Below are positions 60,800 through 64,000 of a stretch of DNA of 64,000 bases, piece by piece (position 1 is the first letter of the stretch; each line of letters starts with the position of its first letter). The notes below the pieces were generated by a model. That model was not told the DNA's origin. It saw only the letters and a program-made list of their open reading frames with translations, and searched no databases. Source of the DNA: Apostichopus japonicus (taxonomy: Eukaryota > Echinodermata > Holothuroidea > Aspidochirotida > Stichopodidae); contig NC_092569.1 in assembly GCF_037975245.1 (NCBI RefSeq), positions 27,233,168 to 27,297,167 on the forward strand, written 5' to 3'. Position numbers and translations under genes: made by a program.

Positions 60800-62185
60800 G
60801 AGACGTCACCGGGGTTCGAACCACGGATGCAAAAGAGAGTCTCGATCATCAGCTCGTACAGTGCGCCAAGCCATCGCGCCACTGTATGGACTGAGATATT
60901 AGGTCGATTAACTAATACTTACACCTCCCCGTGTAGGCACGAGCTGTCCAAAAAAAAAAACGGCAAGAGACGTCACCGGGGTTCGAACCACGGATGCAAA
61001 AGAGAGTCTCGATCATCAGCTCGTGAAGTGCGCCAAGCCATCGCGCCACTGTATGGACTGAGATATTAGGTCGATTAACTAATACTTACACCTCCCAGTG
61101 TAGGCACGAGCTGTCCAAAAAAAAACGGCAAGAGACGTCACCGGGGTTCGAACTACGGATGAAAAAAAGAGAGTCTCGATCATCAGCTCGTACAGTGCGC
61201 CAATCCATCGCGCCACTGTATGGACTGAGATATTAGGTCGATTAACTGATACTTACTCCTCCCCGTGTAGGCACGAGCTGTAAAAGAACGGCAAGAGACG
61301 TCACCGGGGTTCGAACCACGGATGCAAAAGAGAGTCTCGATCATCAGCTCGTACAGTGCGCCAAGCCATCGCGCCACTGTATGGACTGAGATATTAGGTC
61401 GATTAACTAATACTTACACCTCCCCCGTGTAGGCACGAGCTGTAAAAGAACGGCAAGAGACGTCACTGGGGTTCGAACCACGGATGCAAAAGAGAGTCTC
61501 GATCATCAGCTCGTACAGTGAGCCAACCCATCGCGCCACTGTATGGACTGAGATATTATGTCGATTAACTAATACTTACACCTCCCCGTGTAGGCACGAG
61601 CTGTAAAAGATCGGCAAGAGACGTCACTGGGGTTCGAACCACGGATGCAAAAGAGAGTCTCGATCATCAGCTCGTACAGTGCGCCAAGCCATCGCGCCAC
61701 TGTATGGACTGAGATATTAGGTCGATTAACTATTACTTACACCTCCCCGTGTAGGCACGAGCTGTAAAAGAACGGCAAGAGACGTCATGGGGGTTCGAAC
61801 CACGGATGCAAAAGAGAGTCTCGATCATCAGCTCGTACAGTGCGCCAAGCCATCGCGCCACTGTATGGACTGAGATATTAGGTCGATTAACTAATACTTA
61901 CACCTCCCCGTGTAGGCACGAGCTGTCCAAAAAAAAAAACGGCAAGAGACGTCACCGGGGTTCGAACCACGGATGCAAAAGAGAGTCTCGATCATCAGCT
62001 CGTGAAGTGCGCCAAGCCATCGCGCCACTGTATGGACTGAGATATTAGGTCGATTAACTAATACTTACACCTCCCAGTGTAGGCACGAGCTGTCCAAAAA
62101 AAAACGGCAAGAGACGTCACCGGGGTTCGAACTACGGATGAAAAAAAGAGAGTCTCGATCATCAGCTCGTACAGTGCGCCAAGCC
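60800..62185. repeat. Duplicated block at 979-bp offset
   Basis: A block of about 380 bp at 60.8-61.2 kb recurs at 61.78-62.18 kb. Both have a GTCC long A-tract monomer, CTCGTGAAGTGCGCC (about 61020 and 61999), CCTCCCAGTGTAGG (about 61091 and 62070), and GAACTACGGATGAAAAAAAG (about 61150 and 62129). Between them lie GTGAGCCAACCC and GTCATGGGGG monomers like those of the left-arm superblock. Confidence 0.75.
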
Positions 62186-64000
62186 ATCGCGCCACTGTAT
62201 GGACTGAGATATTAGGTCGATTAACTAATACTTACACCTCCCCGTGTAGGCACGAGCTGTAAAAGATCGGCAAGAGACGTCACCGGGATTCGAACCACGG
62301 ATGCAAAAGAGAGTCTCGATCATCAGCTCGTACAGTGCGCCAAGCCATCGCGCCACTGTATGGACTGAGATATTAGGTCGATTAATTAATACTTACACCT
62401 CCCCGTGTATGCACGAGCTGTAAAAGATCGGCAAGAGACGTCACCGGCGTTCGAACCACGGATGCAAAAGAGAGTGTTGATCATCAGCTCGTACAGTGCG
62501 CCAAGCCATCGCGCCACTGTATGGACTGAGATATTAGGTCGATTAACTAATACTTACACCTCCCCGTGTATGCACGAGCTGTAAAAGATCGGCAAGAGAC
62601 GTCACCGGGGTTCGAACCACGGATGCAAAAGAGAGTCTCGATCAGTGCGCCTGCCATCACACCACTGTATGGACTGAGATATTAGGTCGATTAACTAATA
62701 CTTACACATCCCCGTGTAGGCACGAGCTGTAAAAGAACGGCAAGAGACGTCACCGGGGTTCGAACCACGGATGCAAAAGAGAGTCTCGATCATCAGCTCG
62801 TACAGTGCGCCAAGCCATCGCGCCACTGTATGGACTGAGATATTAGGTCGATTAACTAATACTTACACCTACCCGTGTAGGCACGAGCTGTAAAAGATCG
62901 GCAAGAGACGTCACCGGGGTTCGAACCACGGATGCAAAAGAGAGTCTCGATCATCAGCTCGTACAGTGCGCCAAGCCATCGCGCCACTGTATGGACTGAG
63001 ATATTAGGTCGATTAACTAATACTTACACCTCCCCGTGTAGGCACGAGCTGTAAAAGAACGGCAAGAGACGTCACCGGGGTTCGAACCACGGATGCAAAA
63101 CAGAGTCTCGATCAGTGCGCCTGCCATCACACCACTGTATGGTCTGAGATATTAGGTCGATTAACTAATACTTACACCTCCCCGTGTAGGCACGAGCTGT
63201 AAAAGAACGGCAAGAGACGTCACCGGGGTTCGAACCACGGATGCAAAAGAGAGTCTCGATCATCAGCTCGTACAGTGCGCCAAGCCATCGCGCCACTGTA
63301 TGGACTGAGATATTAGGTCGATTAACTAATACTTACACCTCCCCGTGTATGCACGAGCTGTAAAAGATCGGCAAGAGACGTCACCGGGGTTCGAACCACG
63401 GATGCAAAAGAGAGTCTCGATCATCAGCTCGTACAGTGCGCCAAGCCATCGCGCCACTGTATGGACTGAGATATTAGGTCGATTAACTAATACTTACACC
63501 TCCCCGTGTATGCACGAGCTGTAAAGTAACGGCAAGAGACGTCACCGGGGTTCGAACCACGGATGCAAAAGAGAGTCTCGATCATCAGCTCGTACAGTGC
63601 GCCAAGCCATCGCGCCACTGTATGGACTGAGATATTAGGTCGATTAACTAATACTTACACCTCCCCGTGTATGCACGAGCTGTAAAAGATCGGCAAGAGA
63701 CGTCACCGGGGTTCGAACCACGGATGCAAAAGAGAGTCTCGATCATCAGTTCGTACAGTGAGCCAACCCATCGCGCCACTGTATGGACTGAGATATTAGG
63801 TCGATTAACTAATACTTACACCTCCCCGTGTAGGCACGAGCTGTAAAAGATCGGCAAGAGACGTCACCGGGGTTCGAACCACGGATGTAAAAGAGAGTGT
63901 TGATCATCAGCTAGTACAGTGCGCCAAGCCATCGCGCCACTGTATGGACTGAGATATTAGGTGGATTAACTAATACGTACACCTCCCCGTGTAGGCACGA

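Larger units (their letters stand above)
53056..64000. repeat. Satellite array, right arm (same 161-bp monomer)
   Basis: The same satellite continues in the same orientation and monomer phase after the LINE insertion, about 68 monomers to the window edge. The first bases (53056-53069) are the second copy of the LINE target-site duplication, so left and right arms were one array. The right arm has its own mixture of variants: the 12-bp deletion form joined to a TGCCATCACACC variant (for example near 56187, 57994, 58791, 59410, 60213, 62641, 63110), GTCC plus long A-tract forms, and two strongly shortened monomers at 54987 and 56334. No gene is supported in this stretch. Confidence 0.98.

Noticed and set aside
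135-62048. Many open frames of 60-158 codons on both strands of the satellite, with recurrent peptides such as RGSNPGDVSC and SPGFEPRMQKRV
   Set aside because: They are the same 161-bp unit read in different frames. The unit is not a multiple of 3, the frames usually end at the GAGCTGTAA stop, and the longer ones occur only where a long A-tract variant removes that stop. RGSNPG and GFEPR are translations of the B-box region.
1-64000. CRISPR array
   Set aside because: There are no unique spacers between short repeats. The whole 161-bp unit is repeated, and the context is eukaryotic.
1-64000. Cluster of functional tRNA genes
   Set aside because: A and B boxes are present, but no 7-bp acceptor stem or 5-bp anticodon stem can be formed around them, the T-stem has two mismatches, and a TTTT lies between the boxes. 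I keep it only as tRNA-derived sequence.
1-64000. 5S rRNA or other rDNA repeat
   Set aside because: The unit length would allow it, but I recognise no 5S internal control region, and the B-box-type element points to a tRNA origin instead.
1-64000. Whole array as an assembly artefact
   Set aside because: Marker variants, imperfect copies and a LINE with a proper target duplication argue for real DNA. The exact number of copies in the higher-order repeats may still be affected by assembly and should be read as provisional.

Overview
This window is eukaryotic repeat DNA with no recognisable host gene. About 58 of its 64 kb is one tandem satellite. Its base monomer is 161 bp (counted on positions 1-161: 83 G+C, 13 CpGs), repeated head to tail roughly 360 times in a single orientation. 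The only long coding sequences belong to two non-LTR retrotransposons (LINEs), one nested in the other, sitting in the satellite at 47225-53055. LINEs of these types, a 161-bp nucleosome-scale satellite and AT-rich LINE codons fit an animal genome, most plausibly an invertebrate. I cannot name the species.

Layout. (1) 1-47224: left satellite array. It is built of nested higher-order repeats: units of 1759, 2726-2728 and 1137 bp in the first 11 kb, a 4.86-kb tandem duplication at about 11.95-21.68 kb, and a duplicated superblock of roughly 11-12 kb (about 23.4-34 kb against 35.6-47 kb). (2) 47225-53055: an L1/Tx1-like LINE on the minus strand. It lost its 5' part just after the endonuclease domain and is flanked by a clean 14-bp target-site duplication made of satellite sequence. 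Its reading frame is split by a second LINE (50452-52901, plus strand, CR1/L2/Jockey-like), which is itself truncated inside its endonuclease and carries an (AAATC)n tail. (3) 53056-64000: the same satellite resumes in the same orientation, with its own 1347-bp higher-order repeat and other local duplications.

The most interesting layer is inside the monomer. On the minus strand each canonical unit has a tRNA-like A box (11-mer with one clear mismatch), a perfect B box 59 nt downstream, and a T-run shortly after the B box. This is the layout of a Pol III type 2 gene or a tRNA-derived SINE head. The A-box region lies inside a strong 30-nt dyad, and the B-box core is a perfect 10-bp palindrome, so it reads as a B box on both strands. 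I infer that the satellite arose by tandem amplification of a tRNA-derived sequence. Hundreds of B boxes could bind TFIIIC, but transcription or function cannot be shown from sequence alone.

Events in order (inference): satellite amplification with repeated unequal exchange, then insertion of the L1/Tx1-like LINE into the dyad of one monomer, then insertion of the CR1-like LINE into the first. Neither LINE appears in any duplicated satellite block in the window.
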